Of a stretch of DNA of 32,795 nt, positions 8,101 to 16,182 are shown in pieces (the stretch's first letter is position 1; the number at the start of each line of letters is the position of its first letter). Source of the stretch: Bacteroidales bacterium (GTDB lineage Bacteria > Bacteroidota > Bacteroidia > Bacteroidales > JAADGE01); contig JAOZMN010000001.1 in assembly GCA_029934265.1 (NCBI GenBank), positions 1 through 32,795 on the forward strand, written 5' to 3'. A program made the translations under genes and the position numbers. The notes beneath the pieces were generated by a model. It worked only from the letters and a program-made list of their open reading frames with translations. It was not told the DNA's origin and made no database searches.

Positions 8101-8350
8101 ATTACTATATTTATAAATTAAGAAGTTTTAGCATGAAAATCAAAAAATATGAAGTTTTGTCATAGTATTATTATGTATGCAGTTATAATGTCATATTTTT
8201 ATAAAACGGCATAAGTATTGATAAGAAATAATTTTAAAATAAAACTATATTGCAGACAATATCAAACTTAAATTTCATATTAACGTAATGTTTTAAAAAT
8301 TAATAAATTCCGGAAATTTAAAACTTCACAAATTAAAGTACATATACAAA
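8101..8350. other. AT-rich divergent intergenic region, nothing further recognised
   Basis: With the 47 bases next to nadB, this makes a 297-bp gap between nadB (minus) and the thioredoxin/glutaredoxin gene (plus). I find no open frame of useful length, no MITE or R2 copy and no strong hairpin. It presumably holds the plus-strand promoter, but no clear TAnnTTTG match is visible near 8351. Confidence 0.5.
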
Positions 8351-8941
8351 ATGGAAACTGTCGAGATAAAATCATATCAAAATCTTATAGAAAATATCAA
8401 TAACAACGAAAAATCGTTTGCATTGCTTTACAAAAAAGAATCCGAGCAAAGCGAATGCGCTTTAAGTAATTTTAACAAAGCGGCTTCCGAAAATAAAGAA
8501 GTCGGAAAATATACGGTAAACGTTGCCAAAGTTCGAGATATTCACGGAGAATTTTCAATAAAAAGTGTACCTGTTTTATTATATTTTGAGAAAAGTGAAT
8601 TTAAAAATGTAATAAAAGGTTGCAATGATGCCTCTTTTTATCTTAATTTGTTCAATGAAAATTTGTACAGTTCAAAAACGACAAATTCAGACGAGAAGAA
8701 ACAGCCGAAAGTGATTTTATATTCAACACCTTCGTGTTCATGGTGTACTCGAATTAAAAATTATTTTAAAGAACAGAATATCAAATTCAGAAATATAGAC
8801 GTTTCAAAAGACGAAAAAGCGGCAGCAGAAATGGTAAAAAGAAGCGGACAGCAAGGTGTACCGCAAACTTTAATAGGAGGAAAAATAATTGTCGGTTTCG
8901 ATAAAAATAAAATTGATAATTTACTCGGAATCAGAAGTTAA
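8351..8941 (+). CDS. thioredoxin-like / glutaredoxin fusion protein
   Basis: The 196-residue protein holds two thioredoxin folds. The C-terminal half (about 119-196) is a NrdH/glutaredoxin-like domain with VILYSTPSCSWC, giving active-site C129 and C132, the cis-proline motif GVPQT (about 169-173) and a final GGKIIVGFD. The N-terminal half (about 1-105) has a thioredoxin-like order, including SVPVLLYF with a likely cis-proline, but the CXXC is degraded to SEQSEC with a single C36. The intact domain probably reduces disulfides or mixed disulfides in the cytoplasm, as there is no signal peptide. The N-terminal fold may be a binding module, or C36 may act in a monothiol mechanism. It lies 58 bp upstream of groES, possibly co-transcribed as redox and folding stress genes. 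Confidence 0.8.
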   Translation: METVEIKSYQNLIENINNNEKSFALLYKKESEQSECALSNFNKAASENKEVGKYTVNVAKVRDIHGEFSIKSVPVLLYFEKSEFKNVIKGCNDASFYLNLFNENLYSSKTTNSDEKKQPKVILYSTPSCSWCTRIKNYFKEQNIKFRNIDVSKDEKAAAEMVKRSGQQGVPQTLIGGKIIVGFDKNKIDNLLGIRS

Positions 8942-8999
8942 AGTATTTAATCTGTTTATTTATGTTCAACGATTTTTAAATTATTAAAATTATATAAAA

Positions 9000-9287
9000 A
9001 TGAAAGAATTACAACCATTAAACGAGAATGTTCTTCTTAAAATTGAAGAAGAAAAAGGCGAACAAAAAACTGCAAGCGGAATTATCATTCCCGGAACGGC
9101 GGTTGAAAAAAACAATATTGCACAAGTTGTTGCAATCGGTAATATCGAAGATTGTGCAGTATCAATCGGCGATAATGTTCTTTACAAAGAATATTCCGGT
9201 AAGGAAGTAAAATTTGAAGGCGAAAAATTTCTTTTCGTACCTTACGAAGATTTACTTGCCAAAATCGTAGAAACCGATGCAATCTAA
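9000..9287 (+). CDS. groES: GroES-like co-chaperonin (orphan)
   Basis: The 95-residue protein fits the Cpn10 fold: an N-terminal strand LQPLNENVLLKIE, the mobile-loop region KTASGIIIPGTAVEK that contacts the GroEL apical domain, the AQVVAIGN strand, a shortened roof-loop region with DNVLYKEYSGKEVKFEGEKF, and the closing YEDLLAKIVE. Length is normal. In most bacteria groEL follows directly; here the next gene is folK, after a mosaic R2/MITE spacer. It may be a second GroES paralogue or the sole copy separated from groEL. The TAA stop codon is the first triplet of the R2-e spacer. Confidence 0.88.
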   Translation: MKELQPLNENVLLKIEEEKGEQKTASGIIIPGTAVEKNNIAQVVAIGNIEDCAVSIGDNVLYKEYSGKEVKFEGEKFLFVPYEDLLAKIVETDAI

Positions 9288-9485
9288 AGTCTGCAAGCTA
9301 TTTAACAAGGCGTACGCATTTGCGTAAAAACTTTTGTATGAGTTCAGTCTAAAAAGTATATTTCTTCGCAATCAGACCCTTAGGGTTTTAAGTAAAATGC
9401 TGTAAATTAAATATTTAGATTTGTTAATTTTTGTTAAATCAAACCCTAAGGGTCTTTTTAGACCGAACTCTTGTATAGGTACTTA
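9285..9485 (+). repeat. R2 inter-ORF repeat, copy e, interrupted by a MITE
   Basis: The left part (9285-9339) begins at the groES TAA stop with AAGTCTGCAAGCT, a diverged form of the R2 head, and runs to AAAACTTTTGTAT. The right part (9477-9485) is AGGTACTTA, the R2 tail. Between them lies MITE copy 4 with its duplicated TTGTAT. Removing the MITE and one TTGTAT restores ACTTTTGTATAGGTACTTA, matching the R2 tails at 23239-23257 and 1247-1263 (minus strand). Folate gene folK starts just after. Confidence 0.65.
9340..9470 (+). mobile_element. 131-bp MITE-like element, copy 4
   Basis: A full copy with termini GAGTTCAGTCTAAAAAG and CTTTTTAGACCGAACTC. Perfect 6-bp direct repeats TTGTAT lie at 9334-9339 and 9471-9476. 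Both internal stem motifs are intact. It is nested inside repeat R2-e between groES and folK. Confidence 0.95.
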
Positions 9486-9495
9486 AAATTTACTT

Positions 9496-10014
9496 ATGAA
9501 AAATAAATTTTTATCTCTTGGCGGAAACTTCGGTAACCGCCTTTTTTTTATTAATGAAGCTGAACGACTTATTGCGAAAGAAAATATATCCGTTGTCGGA
9601 AGTTCGGAAATTTATCAAACTCAATCGTGGGGCTATAAGGATAAATCGTATCTTAATAAAGTTATTGAAATCAGAACAAATTTAAGTCCGAATGTTTTAT
9701 TGAAAAAACTTCAAAAAATCGAAAAAAAATTAGGTCGAAATACTAAAACGAAATCAGACATAAATGGAAAATTAATATATTCAGAAAGGACAATCGACTT
9801 AGACATACTATTTTACGGACAAGAAATTATAAATACCAAAACCTTAATTATTCCGCACCCCCGACTTCATTTACGAAATTTTGTACTTCTGCCTTTAAGT
9901 AAAATTGCAGGAAATTTCAAACACCCTTTATTTAATAAAAAAATATCTGAAATTTACAATAATTGTACGGATACATCAGAAATACAACTTTTTAAAGTCA
10001 GAGAAACGTCTTAA
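9496..10014 (+). CDS. folK: HPPK, 6-hydroxymethyl-dihydropterin pyrophosphokinase
   Basis: FolK transfers pyrophosphate from ATP to 6-hydroxymethyl-7,8-dihydropterin in folate synthesis. The 172 residues show FLSLGGNFGNRL at the N-terminus, SEIYQTQSWGYKDKSYLNKV in the substrate region, the LLKKLQKIEKKLGR helix, and the catalytic stretch RTIDLDILFYGQEI with the two metal-binding aspartates, followed by IPHPRLHLRNFVLLPL. Length is typical of a single-domain FolK. It starts 10 bp after the R2-e tail. It is convergent with rlmH. Confidence 0.95.
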   Translation: MKNKFLSLGGNFGNRLFFINEAERLIAKENISVVGSSEIYQTQSWGYKDKSYLNKVIEIRTNLSPNVLLKKLQKIEKKLGRNTKTKSDINGKLIYSERTIDLDILFYGQEIINTKTLIIPHPRLHLRNFVLLPLSKIAGNFKHPLFNKKISEIYNNCTDTSEIQLFKVRETS

Positions 10015-10083
10015 AAATCAATTATTTGCAGATATAATTTTATTTTTTTGCCACGAATACACGAATAAAAATACTAATATTGA

Positions 10084-10098
10084 TTTTACGTCGTAAAA
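10084..10098. other. 15-bp palindrome between folK and rlmH
   Basis: TTTTACG-T-CGTAAAA is a perfect inverted repeat placed 5 bp beyond the rlmH stop codon in the convergent folK/rlmH gap. As RNA it can form a short stem with a CGTCG loop. It is too weak to call a terminator firmly. Confidence 0.3.
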
Positions 10099-10102
10099 GC
10101 AC

Positions 10103-10573
10103 CTATTTGTGATAAGATTCATTTTTGATTATCGTAAAAGCTCTGTAAAGTTGTTCCAAAAATAAAATTCTTACCGGTTGATGCGAAAAAGTCATTGGCG
10201 AAAGCGATAATTTGAAATTGGCACGCTCATAAACCGATTTGCAGAAACCGTAAGCCCCGCCGATAATAAAAAACAATTTTCGTACTCCTGTAATTTGCTT
10301 ATTTTCAATGAATTTAGAGAAGTTAATCGAATTAAACATCTTTCCTTTTTCATCAAGAAGTACAACAAAATCCTTATCCGAAATTTTTGATAAAATTAAT
10401 TGCCCTTCTTTTTCTTTATAAGTAGAAACAGGCATATTTTTAGTATTTTTAATATCCTTTATCGTGCTGAAATTAAATGTTGTATAATGTTCAATCCGTT
10501 TTATGTATTCATTAATTCCCTCTTCTATATATTTTTTGGAAGTTTTCCCGATACAAATAAATTCAATTTTCAT
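10103..10573 (-). CDS. rlmH: RlmH, 23S rRNA pseudouridine-1915 N3-methyltransferase
   Basis: This SPOUT methyltransferase modifies pseudouridine 1915 of 23S rRNA in assembled 70S ribosomes. At 156 residues it has the normal length, starts MKIEFICIGKT, carries LLDEKGKMFNS, the trefoil-knot SAM-binding region FIIGGAYGFCKSVYERA and LSLSPMTFSHQPVRILFLEQLYRAF, and ends in the invariant SYHK. It is divergent from nadC with a 70-bp shared upstream region. Confidence 0.96.
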   Translation of the reverse strand: MKIEFICIGKTSKKYIEEGINEYIKRIEHYTTFNFSTIKDIKNTKNMPVSTYKEKEGQLILSKISDKDFVVLLDEKGKMFNSINFSKFIENKQITGVRKLFFIIGGAYGFCKSVYERANFKLSLSPMTFSHQPVRILFLEQLYRAFTIIKNESYHK

Positions 10574-10584
10574 TTCAATTTTAT

Positions 10585-10592
10585 TAATTTTG
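10585..10592 (+). promoter_or_regulatory. putative -7 promoter element of nadC
   Basis: TAATTTTG fits TAnnTTTG and lies in the rlmH/nadC divergent gap, implying a leader of about 45 bases before the nadC ATG. No clear -33 TTTG partner is visible. Confidence 0.3.
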
Positions 10593-10643
10593 TCCTTTAA
10601 TTTTCGGCTAAAATAAATTATAAATTTTATAAAAACGATTTAC

Positions 10644-11492
10644 ATGAAAAATATTTATACCGATAAACTTATAGAAATTGCAATAGCGGAAGACATCGGA
10701 GACGGAGACCACACTTCGCTTTCCTGCATTCCTGCAACAGCACAAGGCAAAGTAAAATTACTTGTAAAAGAACAGGGAATACTTTCCGGAGTAGAAATAA
10801 CAAAAAAAATCCTGAAAAAAATCGACCCTGATTTAAAAATAGAAGTGTTTATAAACGACGGCGAAAAAATAAATGTCGGTGATATTGCTTTTGAAATATC
10901 CGGCAAGACAATTTCGATACTGCAAGCAGAACGACTTTTACTAAATTTTATGCAAAGAATGAGCGGAATTGCAACTCAAACATCAATTTATGCCGATAAA
11001 ATTAAAGACCTGAAAACCAAAGTTCTCGATACCCGAAAAACGACACCCGGACTGCGAGAGATAGAAAAACAAGCAGTGAAAACCGGCGGTGGCATGAATC
11101 ACAGAATGGGACTTTACGATATGATTATGCTAAAAGATAATCATGTAGATTTTGCCGGCGGTATCAAAAATGCCATAAATTCCGCAAATAAATATATCGA
11201 AAAAAACAATAAAAATATCAAAATCGAAATCGAAGTACGAAATTTTGATGAGCTTAATCAAGTACTTGAAACCGGTAATGTACACAGAATAATGCTCGAT
11301 AATTTTACTGTCGAAGATACAAAAAAAGCAGTAGATTTAATTTCCGGTCGTTACGAAACAGAATCTTCCGGCGGAATTACGCTCGAAACTTTAAGAGAAT
11401 ACGCTCTTTGCGGAGTCGATTTTATTTCGATAGGTGCTTTGACACATCAAATAAAAAGTCTTGATTTAAGTTTGAAAGCAGTTAGTAATTAA
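10644..11492 (+). CDS. nadC: quinolinate phosphoribosyltransferase NadC
   Basis: NadC converts quinolinate and PRPP into nicotinate mononucleotide, the third step of de novo NAD synthesis. The 282-residue protein has the N-terminal EDIGDGDHTSL, LLNFMQRMSGIAT, DTRKTTPGLREIEKQAVK with the conserved arginine and lysine that bind quinolinate and PRPP, GGGMNHRMGLYDMIMLKDNH, IEIEVRNFDEL and the C-terminal SSGGITLETLREYALCGVDFISIGALTH barrel end (shown here in parts of one continuous region). It is 35 bp upstream of rpe and probably co-transcribed. NadB is encoded nearby on the other strand. Confidence 0.96.
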   Translation: MKNIYTDKLIEIAIAEDIGDGDHTSLSCIPATAQGKVKLLVKEQGILSGVEITKKILKKIDPDLKIEVFINDGEKINVGDIAFEISGKTISILQAERLLLNFMQRMSGIATQTSIYADKIKDLKTKVLDTRKTTPGLREIEKQAVKTGGGMNHRMGLYDMIMLKDNHVDFAGGIKNAINSANKYIEKNNKNIKIEIEVRNFDELNQVLETGNVHRIMLDNFTVEDTKKAVDLISGRYETESSGGITLETLREYALCGVDFISIGALTHQIKSLDLSLKAVSN

Positions 11493-11527
11493 CAATTTAC
11501 AAAGAACAATTAACACACATAGATAAA

Positions 11528-12184
11528 ATGAATAAAACTATAATTTCCCCCTCGTTACTTTCCGGTGATTTTGGAAATTTGCAAGCTGACTGCCAAAAAA
11601 TAAATAAAAGTAATGCCGATTGGTTTCATCTTGACATAATGGACGGCGTATTTGTCCCTAATATTTCTTTCGGCTTACCGGTAGTTTCGGCAATAAAAAA
11701 ACACGCCGAAAAACCATTGGACGTACACCTTATGATTGTCGAGCCGGACAGATATGTAGAGGGATTCAAAAAAGCCGGAGCCGATTATCTTACTGTTCAT
11801 TATGAGGCTTGTACGCACTTGCACCGAACTTTGCAACTGATAAAATCTTTCGGAATGAAAGCCGGAGTTTCTCTAAATCCGCACACGCCGATTTCTTTGC
11901 TCGAAGATATTATTGTTGATATAGATTTGGTATTGCTGATGTCTGTAAATCCCGGTTTCGGCGGACAAAAGTTTATAAAAGAAACTTATGATAAAATTAA
12001 AAAACTGAAAAAACTTATTACCGAAAAAAATACAAATACAATTATCGAAATAGATGGCGGCGTAAACGATAAAAATGCAAAAAAACTTACAGAAGCAGGT
12101 GCAGATGCTCTCGTTGCGGGAAATTATATTTTCAAACACGAAAATTTTAACGAAGCCGTAAATTCACTTAAGAGTTCAGTGTAA
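11528..12184 (+). CDS. rpe: ribulose-phosphate 3-epimerase with MITE-derived C-terminus
   Basis: Rpe interconverts ribulose 5-phosphate and xylulose 5-phosphate in the pentose phosphate pathway. The 218-residue TIM barrel has ISPSLLSGDFGNL, WFHLDIMDGVFVPN (metal ligands H and D), LDVHLMIVEP, LMSVNPGFGGQKFI and IEIDGGVNDKN with the second catalytic aspartate. The last three residues (SSV) and the TAA stop lie inside MITE copy 5. Joining the target site back together reads CTT AAA TTT TAA, so the ancestral protein probably ended NSLKF. The change is beyond the last barrel helix and should be harmless. Confidence 0.96.
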   Translation: MNKTIISPSLLSGDFGNLQADCQKINKSNADWFHLDIMDGVFVPNISFGLPVVSAIKKHAEKPLDVHLMIVEPDRYVEGFKKAGADYLTVHYEACTHLHRTLQLIKSFGMKAGVSLNPHTPISLLEDIIVDIDLVLLMSVNPGFGGQKFIKETYDKIKKLKKLITEKNTNTIIEIDGGVNDKNAKKLTEAGADALVAGNYIFKHENFNEAVNSLKSSV

Positions 12185-12302
12185 AAAGTATATTTTTCCA
12201 AAATCAGACCCTTAGGGTTTTAAGTAATAAGCTGTAATTCAGATATTTAGATTTGTTAATTTTTGTTAAATCAAACCCTAAGGGTCTTTTTATACCGAAC
12301 TC
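12172..12302 (+). mobile_element. 131-bp MITE-like element, copy 5 (inserted in the rpe 3' end)
   Basis: The termini are GAGTTCAGTGTAAAAAG and CTTTTTATACCGAACTC. Perfect 6-bp direct repeats ACTTAA lie at 12166-12171 and 12303-12308. The first 13 bases are translated as the last residues and stop codon of rpe. Both internal stem motifs are intact with TTTTTAT after the right arm, so the element may also serve as the rpe transcript end. Confidence 0.95.
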
Positions 12303-12321
12303 ACTTAAATTTTAAACAATT

Positions 12322-12813
12322 TTGAACAAAGCAATATTTTTAGACAGAGACGGAGTCATAAACGACCCGAAAGATTATTATTATGTAAAAAATATTGATG
12401 AATTTCATCTGAATAAACATATTATAAATTCGTTAAAAGAATATTTATCAGCCGGCTATATCCTTATAATCATAACAAATCAAGGCGGAATTGCCAAAGG
12501 CTTGTATTCTGAAAGTCAGTTAAATGAAATTCATAAATATTTAAACAATATTCTTCTTGAAAACGAAATAAAAATAACGGAAATTTATTACTGTCCGCAT
12601 CACGAAACAAAAAGTAAATGCTTATGCCGAAAACCAAATTCTTTGCTTCTCGAAAAAGCAATGGCACGTTTTAACATCAACAAATCAAAATCCGTTTTTA
12701 TAGGTGATTCTGAAAGAGATATTCTTGCCGGCGAAAAAATTAATTTAAAAAGTATTTTAATTAAAAAAAACAGTATGTTACCGACTGTAAATGAAATATT
12801 TACAGAAATCTAA
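12322..12813 (+). CDS. GmhB-like HAD phosphatase
   Basis: This 163-residue member of the HAD superfamily resembles D-glycero-D-manno-heptose 1,7-bisphosphate 7-phosphatase (GmhB) and the phosphatase half of HisB. It shows the nucleophile motif FLDRDGVIN, the second motif IIITNQGGIAKG, a zinc-binding loop YYCPHHETKSKCLCRKP with the C-x-H and C-x-C ligands typical of GmhB, and the acidic motif VFIGDSERDILAGE. A role in making the ADP-heptose precursor of lipopolysaccharide is likely, although histidinol phosphatase cannot be excluded. The start is a TTG, preferred because it directly precedes NKAIFLDRDG. MITE copy 5 separates it from rpe. Confidence 0.85.
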   Translation: MNKAIFLDRDGVINDPKDYYYVKNIDEFHLNKHIINSLKEYLSAGYILIIITNQGGIAKGLYSESQLNEIHKYLNNILLENEIKITEIYYCPHHETKSKCLCRKPNSLLLEKAMARFNINKSKSVFIGDSERDILAGEKINLKSILIKKNSMLPTVNEIFTEI

Positions 12814-12828
12814 AAATTCACTCTTACC

Positions 12829-12855
12829 AATCCGACCACACCAAGTGGTCGGATT
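12829..12855. terminator. strong stem-loop between the HAD phosphatase gene and carB
   Basis: AATCCGACCAC (12829-12839) pairs perfectly over 11 bp with GTGGTCGGATT (12845-12855) around the loop ACCAA. It sits between two convergent stop codons, where a bidirectional transcript end is expected. There is no T tract on either side, so it may be a blocking or 3'-protecting hairpin and not an intrinsic terminator. Confidence 0.6.
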
Positions 12856-12868
12856 GATACCAAAAACT

Positions 12869-15800
12869 TTAATATTCATCACTGCTTTTTATCGACAATT
12901 CATTAATATCTATTTTAATAAACGAATAAATAAAAGCACTTGCTAATCGTGCGTTTGTAATCAGCGGAACATTAAAATCTATCGCACTTCGGCGAATAGT
13001 GTAATCGTTGTTTAATTCTCCTTCGCTCAGGTTTTTGGGGATATTCACGACAAAATCCACAATTTTATTTTTGATTAATTCCAAACAGTTCGGAGTTTTA
13101 TTTTCATCGGGCCAATATGCTGTTTTTACTTCGATATTATTTTCACGCAAAAAATTAGCCGTGCCGGGAGTTGCATAAAGTTCAAGACCTTTTTCCTGCA
13201 TCATTCTACTGCTGTTTATCAACTCCATTTTGGAACGCACCGGACCGGTGGAAAGCAAAACGCCTTTTTTAGGAATTTTATAACCTACCGACAGCATGGC
13301 TTTAAGAATTGCATCGTAATAACTGTCTCCAATACAGCCGACTTCGCCGGTGGAAGACATATCGACACCCAAAACAGGGTCGGCTTTTGCCAAGCGTGAA
13401 AATGAAAATTGAGAGGCTTTTATCCCGATATGGTCTAAATCGAAAATAGATTTTTGCGGAATTTCATAATCAACTTCAAGCATTACTTTTGTTGCAAGTT
13501 CTATTAAGTTTGTTTTCAGGACTTTCGACACAAAAGGCATACTTCGAGATGCTCTTACATTACACTCGATAACTTTAATATCGTTGTCTTTTGCAAGAAA
13601 TTGCATATTAAAAGGACCGCTTATTTGCAATGCTTGGGCAATTTGTTTTCCGATTTTTTTAATTCTTCTTATCGTTTCAAAATACAATTTTTGAGGCGGA
13701 AACACCATAGTTGCATCACCGGAATGAACGCCGGCAAATTCGATATGCTCCGAAAGTGCATAAGTTATCATTTTTCCCTTATCGGAAACAGCATCAATCT
13801 CAATTTCTTTAGCATTTTCGATAAATTCGCTTACAACTACCGGATATTGTTTTGAAACTTTTGCCGCCATCAGCAAAAAATGTTCTAATTCCGATTTATT
13901 GGAAACCACGTTCATAGCCGCACCGGAAAGCACGTAAGACGGTCGGACAAGTACCGGGAATCCGACTTCTTCCACGAAAACGTTTATGTCTTCTATGCTC
14001 GTGAGTTCCTTCCATCGAGGCTGGTCGATATTGAGCCGGTCGAGCATTGCAGAAAATTTTTGTCTGTTTTCTGCTCCGTCTATATTTTCGGGTGAAGTTC
14101 CGAGTATTTTAATTCCTTGTGTGTGAAGACGTACCGATAAATTGTTAGGTATCTGACCGCCCACCGAAACTATAACTCCTTTGGGATTTTCGAGTTCTAT
14201 AATATCCAAAACTCGTTCGAGTGTTAATTCATCAAAATATAATAAATCACATACATCGTAGTCGGTGCTTACGGTTTCGGGATTGTAATTTATTACTATC
14301 GAGCGGTAGCCCGATTTATTTACTGTGTTCAAAGCATTTACCGTACACCAGTCAAACTCTACACTGCTGCCAATTCGATACGCACCCGAACCAAGCACTA
14401 CAACAGATTTTCCGTCATTTGCAAATTCTACATCATGCTCAGTTCCGGAATAAGTAAGATACAAATAATTTGTTTGTGCAGGGTATTCTGCCGCAAGTGT
14501 ATCTATCTGTTTTACAAAGGGTAATATGTTTTTTGATTTTCGATATTTTCTTACTTTCAATAAACTTTCGGAAATATCGTTTTCATCGGATTTCAACACA
14601 AAACGAGCTATCTGAAAATCAGAAAAACCTCTTATTTTGGCTTCTTTAAGAAGTTCTGTATGTAGATTTTCAATTTTATTGAAAGAAATAAGTTTTGTAT
14701 GAATATCGAAAATATTTTTCAGTTTTTCGAGAAACCAACGGTCGATTTTTGTAAGCTCGTAAATTTGTTCTACCGTATAGCCTTCGTTAAAAGCGTTTGC
14801 GATAGAAAAAATACGCATATCGGTCGGATTTGTCAATTCTTTTTCAACATCTGCAAAGTCCAAATCTCTGTTTCCTACGAAGCCGTGCATTCCTTGCCCT
14901 ATCATTCGCAAGCCTTTTTGTATTGCCTCTTCAAAGTTTTTTCCGATAGCCATAACTTCGCCTACGCTTTTCATACTGCTTCCTATTTCTTTGGAAACTC
15001 CGTTGAATTTATTCAAATCCCAACGAGGAATTTTACAGACAACATAATCGAGTGCCGGCTCAAAAAACGCCGGTGTAGTTTTCGTTACCGAGTTTTTAAT
15101 TTGATGAAGTCCGTAACCCAAACCAAGTTTTGCGGCAACAAAAGCAAGCGGATAACCTGTTGCCTTAGAAGCCAATGCACTTGAGCGTGAAAGTCTTGCA
15201 TTAACTTCAATAACTCTGTAATCTTCAGAATACGGGTCGAGAGCATACTGCACATTGCACTCTCCGACAACGCCAAGCCTGCGAATAATTTTTATCGCCA
15301 ATGCTCTAAGTTTATGATATTCACTGTTTGTAAGAGTTTGCGAAGGAGCTATAACTATACTTTCGCCTGTATGTATTCCGAGCGGATCGAAATTTTCCAT
15401 ATTACAGACTGTTATACAATTATCGTATTTGTCTCTGACAACTTCGTATTCTACTTCTTTCCAGCCTTTTATGGACTCTTCTACAATTATTTGATTTGAA
15501 AAAGAAAGTGCATTTGCCGCCGTTTTTTCTAATTCGTCATCATTGTTACAAAAACCGCTTCCTTGTCCGCCAAGCGTAAATGCTGCACGGATTATAAGCG
15601 GATAGCCAAGTTTGCCGGCGGCTTTTCTTGCATCTTCGATATTTGTAACAGCAATACTTTGCGGTGTTTTTACATCAATTTCTCTAAGGATATTTGCAAA
15701 AACTTCACGGTCTTCGGTATCCATAATGGTTTGCACAGGCGTTCCGAGAACTTCGATTTTATATTTATCGAAAATGCCGGTTTGATACAATTCTACTCCG

Positions 15801-16114
15801 CAATTTAAAGCGGTCTGACCGCCGAAAGCAAGTAAAATTCCTTCCGGTTTTTCTTTTTTGATGACTTCTTCAACAAAATGCGGTGTTACCGGCAGAAAAT
15901 AAACTTTATCGGCAATGTCTTCGCTTGTCTGCACCGTTGCAATATTCGGATTTATAAGAACGGTTTTTATACCTTCTTCTTTTAAGGCTTTCAAAGCCTG
16001 CGAACCTGAATAATCAAACTCTCCGGCTTCACCGATTTTTAAAGCTCCGGAGCCTAATATTAATACTTTTTTCGGAAGATTTTTTAATGTGGATTTATAT
16101 GTTGAGTTTTTCAT
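12869..16114 (-). CDS. carB: carbamoyl-phosphate synthase large subunit
   Basis: CarB uses ammonia from CarA, bicarbonate and two ATP to make carbamoyl phosphate for pyrimidines and arginine. The 1081 residues match the usual length. Two homologous synthase halves are visible: the first from KKVLILGSGALKIGEAGEFDYSG with the ATP-grasp region YPLIIRAAFTLGGQGSG, the second from VVVLGSGAYRIGSSVEFDWC with FPVLVRPSYVLSGAAM. A C-terminal MGS-like allosteric domain covers about 940-1060 (VLLSTGPVRSKMEL, YATPGTANFLRE). It is separated from carA by a two-gene insert, whereas the subunits are normally adjacent. A 68-bp spacer precedes the start. Confidence 0.97.
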   Translation of the reverse strand: MKNSTYKSTLKNLPKKVLILGSGALKIGEAGEFDYSGSQALKALKEEGIKTVLINPNIATVQTSEDIADKVYFLPVTPHFVEEVIKKEKPEGILLAFGGQTALNCGVELYQTGIFDKYKIEVLGTPVQTIMDTEDREVFANILREIDVKTPQSIAVTNIEDARKAAGKLGYPLIIRAAFTLGGQGSGFCNNDDELEKTAANALSFSNQIIVEESIKGWKEVEYEVVRDKYDNCITVCNMENFDPLGIHTGESIVIAPSQTLTNSEYHKLRALAIKIIRRLGVVGECNVQYALDPYSEDYRVIEVNARLSRSSALASKATGYPLAFVAAKLGLGYGLHQIKNSVTKTTPAFFEPALDYVVCKIPRWDLNKFNGVSKEIGSSMKSVGEVMAIGKNFEEAIQKGLRMIGQGMHGFVGNRDLDFADVEKELTNPTDMRIFSIANAFNEGYTVEQIYELTKIDRWFLEKLKNIFDIHTKLISFNKIENLHTELLKEAKIRGFSDFQIARFVLKSDENDISESLLKVRKYRKSKNILPFVKQIDTLAAEYPAQTNYLYLTYSGTEHDVEFANDGKSVVVLGSGAYRIGSSVEFDWCTVNALNTVNKSGYRSIVINYNPETVSTDYDVCDLLYFDELTLERVLDIIELENPKGVIVSVGGQIPNNLSVRLHTQGIKILGTSPENIDGAENRQKFSAMLDRLNIDQPRWKELTSIEDINVFVEEVGFPVLVRPSYVLSGAAMNVVSNKSELEHFLLMAAKVSKQYPVVVSEFIENAKEIEIDAVSDKGKMITYALSEHIEFAGVHSGDATMVFPPQKLYFETIRRIKKIGKQIAQALQISGPFNMQFLAKDNDIKVIECNVRASRSMPFVSKVLKTNLIELATKVMLEVDYEIPQKSIFDLDHIGIKASQFSFSRLAKADPVLGVDMSSTGEVGCIGDSYYDAILKAMLSVGYKIPKKGVLLSTGPVRSKMELINSSRMMQEKGLELYATPGTANFLRENNIEVKTAYWPDENKTPNCLELIKNKIVDFVVNIPKNLSEGELNNDYTIRRSAIDFNVPLITNARLASAFIYSFIKIDINELSIKSSDEY

Positions 16115-16182
16115 TTTTCTATATTTTAAAATTTCAGGTTTACAATGTATTTAACTGATAAAACGTAGATACATAAAGGAAA

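Noticed and set aside
10050..10080. CACGAATACACGAATAAAA as a repeat element
   Set aside because: It is only a short internal direct repeat of a few bases with no other copy seen; not distinguishable from chance in AT-rich DNA.
14699..15184. 161-residue plus-strand frame opposite carB
   Set aside because: It lies fully within a conserved carB region and shows no start context or recognisable domain.
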